From positions 124,001-188,000 of the forward strand of contig CAKRCS010000002.1 of the NCBI GenBank assembly GCA_934307695.1: a DNA stretch of 64,000 bases, written 5' to 3'. This stretch comes from an uncultured Agathobacter sp. Lineage in GTDB: Bacteria; Bacillota; Clostridia; Lachnospirales; Lachnospiraceae. The notes under the pieces were generated by a model that made no database searches, was not told the origin of the DNA, and saw only the letters and a list, made by a program, of their open reading frames with translations. The translations under genes were made by a program, and so were the position numbers. Below are positions 10,129 to 18,726 of the stretch, piece by piece (position 1 is the stretch's first letter; each line of letters begins with the position of its first letter).

Positions 10129-11316
10129 TTATAAGAGGGCAACTGTCTCACGGCAGATCGCAAGCTCCTCGTTGGTCGGGATGATGCATACCTTAACCTT
10201 AGAGTCCGGTGTTGAGATTACGGTATCAACGCCACGTGCCTTGTTTGCCTCTGCATCCATGGTAATTCCGAGGTATCCGAGATACTCTAAGATCATGGCA
10301 CGGATAAAGGAGGTGTTCTCTCCGATTCCGGCTGTAAATGCGATCGCATCCACTCCGTTCATCGCTGCCACATAGGAGCCGATGTACTTCGCAACGCGGT
10401 AAGCAAATACCTCACACGCATTGATTGCAAGCTCGTTGCCCTCATCATAGGCTGCCTCAAGGTCACGGAAGTCGCTGGATACACGGGACATTCCCTGTAC
10501 ACCTGACTTCTTATTTAAGATGTTCATCACTTCCGGAAGCGTAAGGTTCTCTTTCTGTGCGATGAACTCAAGGATAGACGGATCAAGATCTCCGGATCTG
10601 GTTCCCATCACAAGTCCTTCCAGCGGGGTAAGTCCCATGGAGGTATCCACGCAGGCGCCGTTCTTTACTGCGCTGACAGATGCACCGTTGCCAAGGTGTG
10701 CAACAATGATCTTGGAATTGCTTAGATCCATTCCAAGGAACTCTGCGCATCTCTTTGATACAAAGCTGTGGCTTGTTCCGTGGAAGCCGTATCTTCTGAC
10801 CTTGTACTTCTCATAATACTCATACGGCAGACCGTAAAGGTATGCCTTCTTTGGCATGGTCTGATGGAATGCGGTATCAAACACACCTACCATCGGGGTG
10901 TTTGGCATCAATTCCTTGCAGGCGTTGATACCGATCAGGTTTGCAGGATTGTGAAGCGGTGCAAGGTCGTTGCACTCCTCGATTGCAGCAAGCACTTCAT
11001 CGGTCAGGATCGTGGAAGCTGCAAACTTCTCTCCGCCGTGTACTACACGGTGTCCGACTGCATCAATCTCAGAAAGGCTTGCGATCGCACCGGTCTTTTC
11101 ATTGACAAGTGCATCCAGTACCATCTGGATTGCCTGCTTGTGTGTCGGCATAGCCGCTTCTGTGATTTCCTTGTCAAGCCCTGCCTTCTGATATACAAGT
11201 CTGCCATCAATTCCGATTCGCTCGCAAAGTCCCTTTGCAAGAACATTCTCGGTGTCGGAATTGATCAGCTGGTACTTTAAGGATGAGCTTCCGCAGTTGA
11301 TTACTAATACGTTCAT
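10129..11316 (-). CDS. ackA: Acetate kinase
   Basis: Enzyme of 395 residues that converts acetyl phosphate and ADP to acetate and ATP, the substrate-level ATP step of acetate fermentation. Family motifs are visible: NCGSSSLKYQL at the N-terminus, GHRVVHGG near 90, VFDTAFHQTMP near 175, GFHGTSHSFV near 208 and VAHLGNGASV near 236. Phosphotransacetylase (pta), often adjacent, is not in the window. It has its own promoter (11390-11418) and a leader of roughly 65 bases with a hairpin (11343-11370). Confidence 0.98.
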   Translation of the reverse strand: MNVLVINCGSSSLKYQLINSDTENVLAKGLCERIGIDGRLVYQKAGLDKEITEAAMPTHKQAIQMVLDALVNEKTGAIASLSEIDAVGHRVVHGGEKFAASTILTDEVLAAIEECNDLAPLHNPANLIGINACKELMPNTPMVGVFDTAFHQTMPKKAYLYGLPYEYYEKYKVRRYGFHGTSHSFVSKRCAEFLGMDLSNSKIIVAHLGNGASVSAVKNGACVDTSMGLTPLEGLVMGTRSGDLDPSILEFIAQKENLTLPEVMNILNKKSGVQGMSRVSSDFRDLEAAYDEGNELAINACEVFAYRVAKYIGSYVAAMNGVDAIAFTAGIGENTSFIRAMILEYLGYLGITMDAEANKARGVDTVISTPDSKVKVCIIPTNEELAICRETVALL

Positions 11317-11342
11317 TTCATATCTCCTTCTATTATAAATTC

Positions 11343-11370
11343 AGGCTTCCCGCCGAATCGGGAACAGCCT
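11343..11370 (-). other. Imperfect hairpin in the ackA leader
   Basis: AGGC-TT-CCCG then CGGG-AACA-GCCT form a two-part stem (AGGC/GCCT and CCCG/CGGG) around a 6-base loop, about 27 bases before the ackA start. No U-run follows, so it is not a terminator; mRNA stability or a regulatory role is possible. Confidence 0.4.
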
Positions 11371-11389
11371 TTGTGCAAAATCTATCCCT

Positions 11390-11418
11390 ATTATACGCCT
11401 ACTTTCACATGTATACAA
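11390..11418 (-). promoter_or_regulatory. Promoter of ackA
   Basis: TTGTAT (11413-11418) and TATAAT (11390-11395) on the minus strand with a 17-base spacer. Perfect -10, moderate -35. Confidence 0.7.
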
Positions 11419-11443
11419 GCGTTAAAATCTTCACATACATGAA

Positions 11444-11472
11444 TTGTCATGTATTTTATTTCATGCTAAAAT
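11444..11472 (+). promoter_or_regulatory. Promoter of tmcAL
   Basis: TTGTCA (11444-11449) and TAAAAT (11467-11472) with a 17-base spacer, about 60 bases before the tmcAL start and divergent from the ackA promoter. Confidence 0.65.
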
Positions 11473-11532
11473 GAAAAAACGAACGTATGGAGATACTACT
11501 CCTATCACGACTGTTCACATACCGGAGGTTCT

Positions 11533-12786
11533 ATGAAAGTTGTCGGCGTAATTGCAGAATACAATCCGTTTCACAACGGACACAAATATCAGTTAGATAC
11601 CCTGCGCAAGCAGACCGGGGCGGATTACCTCATCGTTGCCATGAGCGGCAGCTTTTTACAGCGTGGCATTCCCGCCATCACAGACAAATACACGCGCGCG
11701 CAGATGGCGCTTGAGGGCGGCGCAGACCTTGTGCTGGAGCTTCCTTCGCTTTGGTCGACCGCGTCTGCGGAATACTTCGCCAAAGCCGGCGTATATCTGC
11801 TCGGAAGTACCGGTGTTGTCTCCGTCCTCGGCTACGGCGTAGAGGAGGATCAGCCGCACCTATTGCAGGAGCTTTCTTCGCTTTTACAGGATGCGCCACG
11901 CGCCTACCACGATGCGATAAACCTCCACACCAGAAATGGGCTTTCATTCCCTGCGGCGCGCGCTGCCGCGCTTGGCGAGCTTCTGCCGGAGCATCCGTCC
12001 GAGGAAATCACCCGCTTTTTGTCACAGCCGAACAACATTCTTGCCTTGGAATACGAAAAGGCACTGATCGACTTCAATCGCACTGCATCTGCGCCGGTAA
12101 AAAGCTGCCCGATCACGCGGATCGGTGATGGCTACCACAATGCCGAGGTGCATTCGCGCTACGCATCGGCAACGGCGCTCCGCCGCCTGCTAAAGGACGA
12201 TCCGGACAGCCTTGCCGCCAATGAGCTTATGCCCGCGCACGCAGCCGCCCTTCTGTTAGAAAACTACCAGAGCAGGCTCTGCTTACAGCCGGATGATTTT
12301 TCACAGGCACTTTATGTAAAACTGCTTGCGGAAGCGCCTTACGGCTATGAAAAATACGCCGACTGCACGCCTGATCTCTCCCGGAAGATCCTTAAACTTC
12401 TGCCGGAGTTTGTTGGCTTTGAACAGTTCTGCATGTGCTTAAAGAGCAAGGATCTGACCTACACCCGGATCAGCCGCGTACTGCTGCACATCCTGCTTGG
12501 CATCACCAAAGACCACTACCTCAATGCCGCAGCTCTCAGTTACACACCCTACCTGCGCGCACTCGGCTTCCGAAAGGATGCCGCGCCGCTCCTTTCCGGG
12601 ATCAAACAGCACGCGGCAGTTCCGCTTATCACAAAGCCCGCAGATGCAATACAGCTGCTTGATCCGGCATGCCATTTTCTGTTCCGGCTCGACAGTTATT
12701 CCTACGACCTTTACCGCGGAATCCAGAGCATAAAAAATGGGCAGGCACTCCCGAATGAGTTTGCCCGCCCGTTCCTTATCGTATAA
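11533..12786 (+). CDS. tmcAL: tRNA(Met) cytidine acetate ligase (nucleotidyltransferase family)
   Basis: Protein of 417 residues opening with VVGVIAEYNPFHNGHKYQL, which holds the HxGH-type adenylate-binding motif of the TmcAL/YlbM family. It activates acetate with ATP and acetylates the wobble cytidine (ac4C34) of elongator tRNA-Met in Bacillus subtilis. Later motifs SGSFLQRG and DLVLELP also fit. Its position divergent from acetate kinase is suggestive because the substrate is acetate, but a functional link is only inference. It ends 7 bases from the convergent flavodiiron gene, with no room for a separate terminator. Confidence 0.93.
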   Translation: MKVVGVIAEYNPFHNGHKYQLDTLRKQTGADYLIVAMSGSFLQRGIPAITDKYTRAQMALEGGADLVLELPSLWSTASAEYFAKAGVYLLGSTGVVSVLGYGVEEDQPHLLQELSSLLQDAPRAYHDAINLHTRNGLSFPAARAAALGELLPEHPSEEITRFLSQPNNILALEYEKALIDFNRTASAPVKSCPITRIGDGYHNAEVHSRYASATALRRLLKDDPDSLAANELMPAHAAALLLENYQSRLCLQPDDFSQALYVKLLAEAPYGYEKYADCTPDLSRKILKLLPEFVGFEQFCMCLKSKDLTYTRISRVLLHILLGITKDHYLNAAALSYTPYLRALGFRKDAAPLLSGIKQHAAVPLITKPADAIQLLDPACHFLFRLDSYSYDLYRGIQSIKNGQALPNEFARPFLIV

Positions 12787-12793
12787 AATTCTG

Positions 12794-13951
12794 CTATTTC
12801 TCGCAAAGCTCCTTTGCCAGAGCATCGATCTGTGCAATGCTGGCATCATTTAATGCAGAGGTAACCTTTACCTCGTTTGCGCAATAGGTAAGGTTCCTTG
12901 CATTTTCTAACATACCCTTCATCGTCTTTGTCGCCATCGGCGCCCAGGAACCGTTCTCAATGAATCCAACCGTGCGGTTCTGGAAGTTGCGCTCGGTCAG
13001 ATGGTTGATGAACTCCTTCATGAATGGGAACACATCTCCATTGTAGGTAACGCTTGCGAGTACGAGCTTGCCGTAGCGGAACGCATCCTCCACGCACTCT
13101 GCCATATCCTCTCTCGCCAGATCGCTGACAACAACCTTCGGGCATCCGTATTCCTTTAACTTGTCTGCCAGCAAAAGCGCTGCCTTCTTGGTATTGCCAT
13201 AGACAGACGCATAAGCGATCACTACGCCCTCGCTCTCCACTCCATAGCTGGACCATGTATTGTAAAGGTTCAGATAATATCCAAGGTTCTCAGTCAGAAG
13301 CGGTCCATGCAGCGGATAGATCCGCTCGATGTCAAGTCCTGCCGCTTTCTTTAACAGTGCCTGCACTGGCGCGCCGTATTTTCCGACAATACCGATATAA
13401 TAGCGTCTTGCCTCACAAGCCCAGTCCTCTTCCACATCCAATGCGCCGAACTTGCCGAAGCCATCCGCAGAGAACAGAACCTTTGCGGCGCTATCGTAGG
13501 TTACGATCACCTCCGGCCAGTGTACCATCGGAGCGGTCACGAACGTTAATGTATGAGCACCGAGTGAAAGTGTATCGCCCTCTCCCACAACAATCTGACG
13601 ATCCGGATAATCTGTGCCGAAGAAATTCTTCATCATCACAAACGCCTTTGCAGATGCTACAATCTTCGCATCCGGATATGCGTCCGCAAACCGCGCGATA
13701 TTAGCAGAGTGATCCGGCTCCATATGCTGTACGATCAGGTAATCCGGTGTTCTTCCCTGCATTGCACCTTTCAGGTTGTTCATCCACTCCTCGCCGAAAT
13801 TGGCATCCACCGTATCCATTACCGCGATCTTCTCATCCATGATCACATAGGAATTGTATGCCATTCCGTTCGGCACCACATACTGCCCCTCAAAAAGATC
13901 TACCTCGTGATCATTCACGCCCACATAAACAATATCCTTTACTGCTTCCAT
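12794..13951 (-). CDS. Flavodiiron protein (FprA-type A flavoprotein)
   Basis: 385 residues in two domains. The N-terminal metallo-beta-lactamase-like diiron domain (about 1-245) contains HMEPDHSAN, MVHWPEV, SADGFG and YPLHGP, giving most of the His/Glu/Asp ligands of the diiron site. The C-terminal flavodoxin domain (about 250-385) contains IAYASVYGNTKKAALLL for FMN binding. Such proteins reduce oxygen to water, or nitric oxide, and protect anaerobes from oxidative or nitrosative stress. GGAGAG lies before the ATG at 13951. It stands 16 bases upstream of... that is, follows aroB on the same strand, and may share the aroB transcript. Confidence 0.93.
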   Translation of the reverse strand: MEAVKDIVYVGVNDHEVDLFEGQYVVPNGMAYNSYVIMDEKIAVMDTVDANFGEEWMNNLKGAMQGRTPDYLIVQHMEPDHSANIARFADAYPDAKIVASAKAFVMMKNFFGTDYPDRQIVVGEGDTLSLGAHTLTFVTAPMVHWPEVIVTYDSAAKVLFSADGFGKFGALDVEEDWACEARRYYIGIVGKYGAPVQALLKKAAGLDIERIYPLHGPLLTENLGYYLNLYNTWSSYGVESEGVVIAYASVYGNTKKAALLLADKLKEYGCPKVVVSDLAREDMAECVEDAFRYGKLVLASVTYNGDVFPFMKEFINHLTERNFQNRTVGFIENGSWAPMATKTMKGMLENARNLTYCANEVKVTSALNDASIAQIDALAKELCEK

Positions 13952-13967
13952 CTTATGCTCTCCTTTT

Positions 13968-15083
13968 CTATTCCAGTTCCATTATGATTTCTCTTGCCAG
14001 TTCTTCCTCGATTGGCTTTGCGAAAACGCCCGGAGCGAACTCCACGACATCTCCGATTCCCTTTTGCAATACAAAGCGAAGCTTTCCATCGCGCACCTTC
14101 TTGTCCGTGTATAGCTTCTTGACAAGTGCCTCGCGGTCTATGTACTCCGGGATCTTTGTCGATAATCCCGCCTTCTGGTACAGAGCGATCACGCGGTGTG
14201 CCTCCTCCTCAGACATATAACCAAGGCGGGCAGACAGCTGTACCTGTGCAGCCATGCCGATCGCAAGTGCTTCGCCGTGAAGCAGGCGGTAATCACTCTG
14301 CGTCTCGATTGCGCGTCCAACCGTGTGTCCAAGATTAAGCACCTCACGCAGTCCGCTCTCGCGCTCATCCTTCATGACAACATTGTATTTGATCTTGCAG
14401 TTGCTCTCCGCGATATACTCGCAGGCAAACTTCTGGCACTCTAGGATGTGCTCCATATTTTCTTCCAGAAACGTGAACATATCGCAACTTGCAAGGCAGG
14501 CATGCTTGATCGTCTCCGCCATACCACTCGATAGCTGTCTCGGTGGAAGGGATTTCCATGCCGCAATATCGATATAGACCTTGCTCGGCTGATAAAACAA
14601 TCCGATCAGGTTGGTTGCAAGTGGTGTGTCAACAGCGGTCTTGCCACCAACTGATGCATCTGCAGCCGCAAGAAGCGTCGTAGCATAGTTGATGAACGGA
14701 ACACCTCTTCCGTAGGTTCCTGCGACAAAGCCCGCAAGGTCTGTGACAACGCCTCCGCCGACCGCGATGATACAGCAGTCACGCCGGTATCCCTTCTCCA
14801 GCATAGCATCCTCAATATCTGCCTTGGTCTCACGGGTTTTGGATTTCTCGCCTGCAGCAAACACAAACAGATCCACGCTGTAACCGGCACGGATCAGCCG
14901 CTCACAGATCGGTTTCCCGTACAGATCCCGCACATTGCTGTCCGTGATGACTGCAAATCTGCGGATATTGCCAACCAGTCCCTTTTCGATATCCCCCACC
15001 AGCTTGTCCATCAGTTCGTATCCAATCTCGATTTCGTAGCTGTCGTCCACAACCTTCTTAAGCTCCAGATTTAAAATGCTCAC
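13968..15083 (-). CDS. aroB: 3-dehydroquinate synthase
   Basis: About 371 residues; second step of the shikimate pathway, converting DAHP to 3-dehydroquinate with NAD and a metal ion. Visible motifs: FAAGEKSKTRET near 77, AVGGGVVTDLAGFVAGTYGRG near 105, PTTLLA-like YATTLLAAADASVGGKTAVD near 131 and LNLGHTVGRAIE near 250. The start is GTG at 15083, overlapping the TGA of the upstream GGDEF-EAL gene (GTGA), a coupling arrangement. A longer frame from 15125 starts inside the upstream gene without a ribosome site. No other aro genes are adjacent. Confidence 0.95.
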   Translation of the reverse strand: MSILNLELKKVVDDSYEIEIGYELMDKLVGDIEKGLVGNIRRFAVITDSNVRDLYGKPICERLIRAGYSVDLFVFAAGEKSKTRETKADIEDAMLEKGYRRDCCIIAVGGGVVTDLAGFVAGTYGRGVPFINYATTLLAAADASVGGKTAVDTPLATNLIGLFYQPSKVYIDIAAWKSLPPRQLSSGMAETIKHACLASCDMFTFLEENMEHILECQKFACEYIAESNCKIKYNVVMKDERESGLREVLNLGHTVGRAIETQSDYRLLHGEALAIGMAAQVQLSARLGYMSEEEAHRVIALYQKAGLSTKIPEYIDREALVKKLYTDKKVRDGKLRFVLQKGIGDVVEFAPGVFAKPIEEELAREIIMELE

Positions 15084-16780
15084 TCTTCTGTCTTCCTCTC
15101 CTTGATGTCCTGTATATAATTCCACATATCCTCATGTCCGTGCATCTCAAGATATGCTTCGTACTGCTTCACTGTCAAAGGCTTTGAGTAATAATAGCCC
15201 TGCACGATCCTGCAGCCGATTCTCCGGAGCAGCTCGATCTTTGACTTTTCCTCTACTCCCTCTGCAATTACCACCATGTGCAGGCTGTCTGCCAAAGCAA
15301 CCATGCTTGATATGATCTTCTCGCTGCGCTCCGGGTTCTCAGTCTTCTTGAAGAAGTTCATATCAAGCTTCAGCACGTCAATGCTGATATCTTTTAGATT
15401 GTTCAGGGAAGAATATCCACTGCCGAAATCATCCATCTCCACCAGAAATCCCTTGTTCTGGAGACGCTTTACCAGCTCCATCTGCCGCTTTACATCCAGC
15501 ACGAACGCCGTCTCCGTGATCTCCAGCTTCAGACGCTGCGGCTCGACCTTGTATTTCTCCACCAGTCCCACAATCCGCTCATACAGATCCACCAGATAAA
15601 AGTTCTTCGCCGAGATATTGATGGAAAGTGTCCGCTCCGGGTAGCCTTCTTCTGTCCACTTTGCAAGCTGCCTGCACGCAAGCTCCCACACATGGTAGTC
15701 CAGCTTTGTGATCATACCGTTGCGTTCAAATAACGGAACAAACTCCGACGGCGGGACAAGCCCCCGCTTCGGGCTGAGCCAGCGGACCAGAGTCTCCCCA
15801 CCGATAACGCGGTTGTTCTCGATATCCACCTGCGGCTGTATGTAAATAACAAATTCATCTGCCTTTAGCGCGTGCTCCAGCTCATCGATTGTCAGATGCT
15901 CCGCCAGCCTTCTTGTGCGGATACGTTCATCATAATACGCGATATTCCGGTCTAACCTTCCTTTTATGGATTCGAGTGCGAGATATGCGCGGTTGTACAT
16001 CTGTTCCGGTTCGAGCCGGTGATTCTTAACCTCATACACCCCGTAATAATTGTGGATATTCAACGCATATCCGACTTCGTTTACGATTCGCCGGAATGCT
16101 TCGCAAAGCCTTCCCTCATCAAAATCAGCTTTTGGCATCAGCAGTGCAAACCGGTCTGCCGTAACTCTTGAAAATACCCAGTTATCCCTGCGCAGCTTTC
16201 GATAGTTCTCCGCAATCGCAATCAGAAGCTCATTGCCTGCCCGTATTCCAAGGATCTCATTAAAGAGCTTAAACTGTGCAATATCCGACGCGATCATCAA
16301 AAAATGTTCATCTGGGTTATCCCGCAGAACTTTTTGTACCATCTCGAAAAAGTAATCACGATTCCACAGCCCGGTCAGCTTATCATGTGTTGCATAATAA
16401 GTTGCCTCATTCTTCATGTTCTCCTGATCCGTGATGTCGTCATACACCATGAACACCCCAAGGTAGCGTTCGTTATCCTCCCAGCGCTCTTTGCCATGGA
16501 TCAGGTATACCTTACCCTTCATATACACAGCCATGTGGAATTCCTTTGTTCTCCCCATGCGTCTGCGTTCCGGTGTCAGCAGATACCGCAGGTTGGTATC
16601 CTGTACAAATTCCCGCAGGGTAATACCATCCGTGATTCCCAATAAATACTTTGCTGCCACGTTGTATACCTGAATCCGGTCATCCTGATCAAATACCACC
16701 ACAGGGCTGCTCATCTGCTCAAGCACTTCCGCCTTGATATGCATCAAATCCAATTCATTTTTTGTATTGCCAGTTTCCAT
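15080..16780 (-). CDS. PAS-GGDEF(degenerate)-EAL cyclic-di-GMP protein
   Basis: About 566 residues without an obvious membrane segment. A PAS-like sensor domain covers about 15-120. The GGDEF domain (about 135-290) is degenerate: the active-site loop reads GIRAGNELL, so diguanylate cyclase activity is unlikely. The EAL domain (about 300-550) keeps the catalytic set: GGETLVRW, SINISAKNF, LEITETAF, MDDFGSGYSSL, KLD, AEGVEE and VQGYYYSKPL. It should therefore hydrolyse c-di-GMP. ATG at 16780 is preferred (AAGGAG, 9 bases from GGAG); a TTG two codons earlier is less likely. It overlaps aroB by 4 bases. Confidence 0.9.
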   Translation of the reverse strand: METGNTKNELDLMHIKAEVLEQMSSPVVVFDQDDRIQVYNVAAKYLLGITDGITLREFVQDTNLRYLLTPERRRMGRTKEFHMAVYMKGKVYLIHGKERWEDNERYLGVFMVYDDITDQENMKNEATYYATHDKLTGLWNRDYFFEMVQKVLRDNPDEHFLMIASDIAQFKLFNEILGIRAGNELLIAIAENYRKLRRDNWVFSRVTADRFALLMPKADFDEGRLCEAFRRIVNEVGYALNIHNYYGVYEVKNHRLEPEQMYNRAYLALESIKGRLDRNIAYYDERIRTRRLAEHLTIDELEHALKADEFVIYIQPQVDIENNRVIGGETLVRWLSPKRGLVPPSEFVPLFERNGMITKLDYHVWELACRQLAKWTEEGYPERTLSINISAKNFYLVDLYERIVGLVEKYKVEPQRLKLEITETAFVLDVKRQMELVKRLQNKGFLVEMDDFGSGYSSLNNLKDISIDVLKLDMNFFKKTENPERSEKIISSMVALADSLHMVVIAEGVEEKSKIELLRRIGCRIVQGYYYSKPLTVKQYEAYLEMHGHEDMWNYIQDIKERKTEE

Positions 16781-16808
16781 ATACAAAAACTCCTTTTTTC
16801 TAATCAGA

Positions 16809-17405
16809 TTATCCGCTGATTCCTACTGCCTCTTTCGCCAGATGATCTGCTTCCTCATTGCCTTCCACCCCGGAATGCCCTTTTACCTTCACAAAATGAA
16901 GCTTGATCCTGTCTTTGGTGCTCTGGATAAAATCATGATAGGCAATGGTGCCTTTCTTGTTGCGTTTCCACGCACCGGTCGCCCACATTTCAATTCCCAG
17001 ATAATCATAAAAAATCGTAAGTTCCCCAATATTCTGCCGGATTGCCTCCTCAATCGCCGCTGTACTTCCGAGGACTTCCCCCGCGACGTTTCGCATCGCA
17101 GCCATCTCCGCATCCGAGCCGCTCCCCTGCAGCACATAACGCCTGCCCTTGTAGGTTAAGAAGCCACCATAGCCATACACACCGGTTGCCGCGTTAAAGG
17201 ATCCGTCCACAAACGCATACGCATCCAGCTCCCTGGGATCGGTCTCCTGTATCTGGTCTCCGACAAAGTTCTCTGCCTCCTCCAGTGTCAGAAAGCTCTT
17301 ATATCTGGCGTTCGGAAATCCGTCCACCATCTTTTTGCATTCATCCCAGGTCCGGTATATTCCCGGAACTTTTCCGTTTTTTACTGCATAATACTTTACT
17401 GCCAT
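16809..17405 (-). CDS. Ribonuclease H with N-terminal viroplasmin domain
   Basis: 198 residues. An N-terminal viroplasmin/RNase H1-type hybrid-binding domain (about 1-50: YYAVKNGKVPGIYRTWDECK) is followed by an RNase HI catalytic domain with the acidic residues in YAFVDGSFN, AEMAAMRN, IFYDYLGIEMW and HSGVEGNEEADHLAKEA. It degrades RNA in RNA-DNA hybrids such as primers and R-loops. This domain order is common in Clostridia. It ends 29 bases before the GGDEF-EAL start. Confidence 0.93.
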   Translation of the reverse strand: MAVKYYAVKNGKVPGIYRTWDECKKMVDGFPNARYKSFLTLEEAENFVGDQIQETDPRELDAYAFVDGSFNAATGVYGYGGFLTYKGRRYVLQGSGSDAEMAAMRNVAGEVLGSTAAIEEAIRQNIGELTIFYDYLGIEMWATGAWKRNKKGTIAYHDFIQSTKDRIKLHFVKVKGHSGVEGNEEADHLAKEAVGISG

Positions 17406-17618
17406 ATACTAATATAAATCCTCAAATTCTTCCTTGGGGTTGCGAAAATTCTCCATCAGATTGTATATTTTATTGATTATAGCATAAATTTCACCAACAA
17501 TATAGCATCTTTTGACATTTATTGAATAATTGCGAATATGTATGCCAAATGCGAAATAACCGCAAATCGAATCAGCCGTCGGTGTGCTTTTGAATATTCC
17601 TCATTTTCCGCCGGCTTG

Positions 17619-17945
17619 CTATTTAACCGAAAGAAGATACTGCACGCCGTCCTTACTTGCCCATGTCATGCCGTCTGATAAATCATACGCACTGGAATAC
17701 TCCCACTTGTCTACCTTCTTGCCGTTTGTATCAATATAAAACCACTTTATTCCGTCTGTGCTTACCAATGCCAGTCCGTCCGATACTGCGATCTCCCCTT
17801 TCGGATCCAGCCAGCCTTCGCCCCCTATAACATTCGTCTTTATTACCTTTTGCGCCGCACCCGCCACGCTCGCCTCGCTAAATACCGCAAGCACAAGCAT
17901 ACACGCAATCACAGCTCTTGTGAGCTTCTTTAATATCTCTTTCAT
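17619..17945 (-). CDS. Small exported protein of unknown function
   Basis: 108 residues. The N-terminus MKEILKKLTRAVIACMLVLA is a signal peptide, with probable cleavage near VAGAAQ (about residue 31). The mature part contains repeated Trp/Gly/Asp units (GEGWLDPKGEIAVSDG, STDGIKWFYIDTNGKK, ASKDGVQYLLSV), resembling WG-type or cell-wall-binding-like beta repeats. The ATG at 17945 follows GGGAG; a longer frame from 17993 lacks a site. The function is unknown. The 213 bases between it and RNase H contain no gene I can support. Confidence 0.7.
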   Translation of the reverse strand: MKEILKKLTRAVIACMLVLAVFSEASVAGAAQKVIKTNVIGGEGWLDPKGEIAVSDGLALVSTDGIKWFYIDTNGKKVDKWEYSSAYDLSDGMTWASKDGVQYLLSVK

Positions 17946-18088
17946 TTTGTACTCTCCCTTTTCTTTGCAAATTTGCGATACATCACTAAACATTTTCCTA
18001 AACTACCAATGTATAAAATGATTGTAGCATATATGATTGTTTATTTCATCTATATTCTATTATCCAATTCATGCCAGGGGACTATCAT

Positions 18089-18126
18089 AAAAAAGCCCGC
18101 ATCCCCTGCAATCAGGGGACACGGGC
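18089..18126 (-). terminator. Strong terminator after the prfA 3'-end copy
   Basis: GCCCG-CAT-CCCCTG-CAAT-CAGGGG-ACA-CGGGC (18095-18126) forms an 11-bp interrupted stem; on the leftward strand it is followed by six T (18094-18089). It lies about 20 bases after the stop of the prfA fragment and is probably the ancestral prfA terminator. The wider gene-free stretch 17946-18414 also holds the prfA fragment and the direct repeats listed separately. Confidence 0.85.
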
Positions 18127-18148
18127 ATTCTTACACTTTGCATCCGTA

Positions 18149-18184
18149 TTATTCATTCATATTTGCGAGTTTCTTCGCCTGGTC
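18149..18184 (-). pseudogene. Duplicated 3' end of prfA (attachment-site remnant)
   Basis: The minus strand here reads DQAKKLANMNE followed by TAA. The intact prfA C-terminus (about 22430-22459) reads [13 protein letters not shown]. The first 14 bases are identical (18171-18184 and 22446-22459), after which differences are mostly at third codon positions (AAA/AAG, CTC/CTA, AAT/AAC), as expected of homologous coding DNA rather than chance. Sequence upstream of the match is unrelated to prfA. I read it as the original gene end displaced by an element that supplied a new 3' end. Confidence 0.6.
18171..18184. repeat. Putative att core, distal copy
   Basis: Fourteen bases TTCTTCGCCTGGTC identical to 22446-22459 within intact prfA, in the same orientation. 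Flanking bases differ immediately on both sides. Confidence 0.55.
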
Positions 18185-18191
18185 TCTTGTG

Positions 18192-18300
18192 CGGAACAAA
18201 GACCTCCAAATATATAGGCTCGGAACAGTTGCCTCTATGCCCCTAATAGGCTCGAAGCATATACCTCTACCAAAACAGCCACGAAGCAAAAGCATCCATT
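18192..18300 (-). repeat. Four imperfect ~30-base direct repeats next to the att core
   Basis: Units start near 18192, 18221, 18253 and 18282, spaced 29, 32 and 29 bases. On the minus strand each has the form TRGAGG-N4-TGYTTCG (for example TAGAGGCAACTGTTCCGAGC and TAGAGGTATATGCTTCGAGC). Position and spacing suggest integrase or accessory-factor binding sites, but a structured RNA is also possible. They are too divergent and too short-spaced for a CRISPR array. Confidence 0.45.
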
Positions 18301-18414
18301 GCTACCCCGACCAGTACAATCAATACAAAATCTGTCAGTCACCTACCATTTAACCAATAAAACTTCGTATTGTGAAAAGTAGCTTGATGTTTTCAACTAT
18401 ATTACATTATCCCT

Positions 18415-18726
18415 TTATAACTTACTTTGATAGTTTTCCAACTGATGAAAAACACCAACAACATTTACAGTATCTTCCCTTACATCAAAAATGACAATGT
18501 AGTCCATCAGTGGAACAACTGCTTCGTGGTAGCCTTTATTCGCCAAATAAGCATCTCTGCTGAGTGGAAATTGAAAAGGATTTGTTTCCAGCCTATCATA
18601 AATACCATCAATGCCATCTAACAGATGTCTCGCAGCCTGCTCACTTTTCAGCCGATATAACAAGTAATATACTAAATTATCAAGTAATTCATCTGCATGC
18701 TCTGAAATAACTAATTTATAATCCAT
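18415..18726 (-). CDS. RelE/ParE-family toxin
   Basis: 103 residues with the ParE-type layout: N-terminal helices (ISEHADELLDNLVYYLL) and a C-terminal beta sheet with HEAVVPLMDYIVIFDV and VNVVGVFHQLENY. ParE toxins poison gyrase whereas RelE-like relatives cut mRNA; the target cannot be told here. The gene overlaps the upstream antitoxin by 11 bases, so the two are co-translated. Confidence 0.85.
   Translation of the reverse strand: MDYKLVISEHADELLDNLVYYLLYRLKSEQAARHLLDGIDGIYDRLETNPFQFPLSRDAYLANKGYHEAVVPLMDYIVIFDVREDTVNVVGVFHQLENYQSKL

Noticed and set aside
18192..18300. CRISPR array
   Set aside because: Only four units, repeats are imperfect, the spacer part is not distinct from the repeat, and no cas gene is near.
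17973..18353. Rightward open frame of 126 codons over the prfA fragment and repeats
   Set aside because: No ribosome site, crosses a strong terminator hairpin, and composition is like non-coding DNA.
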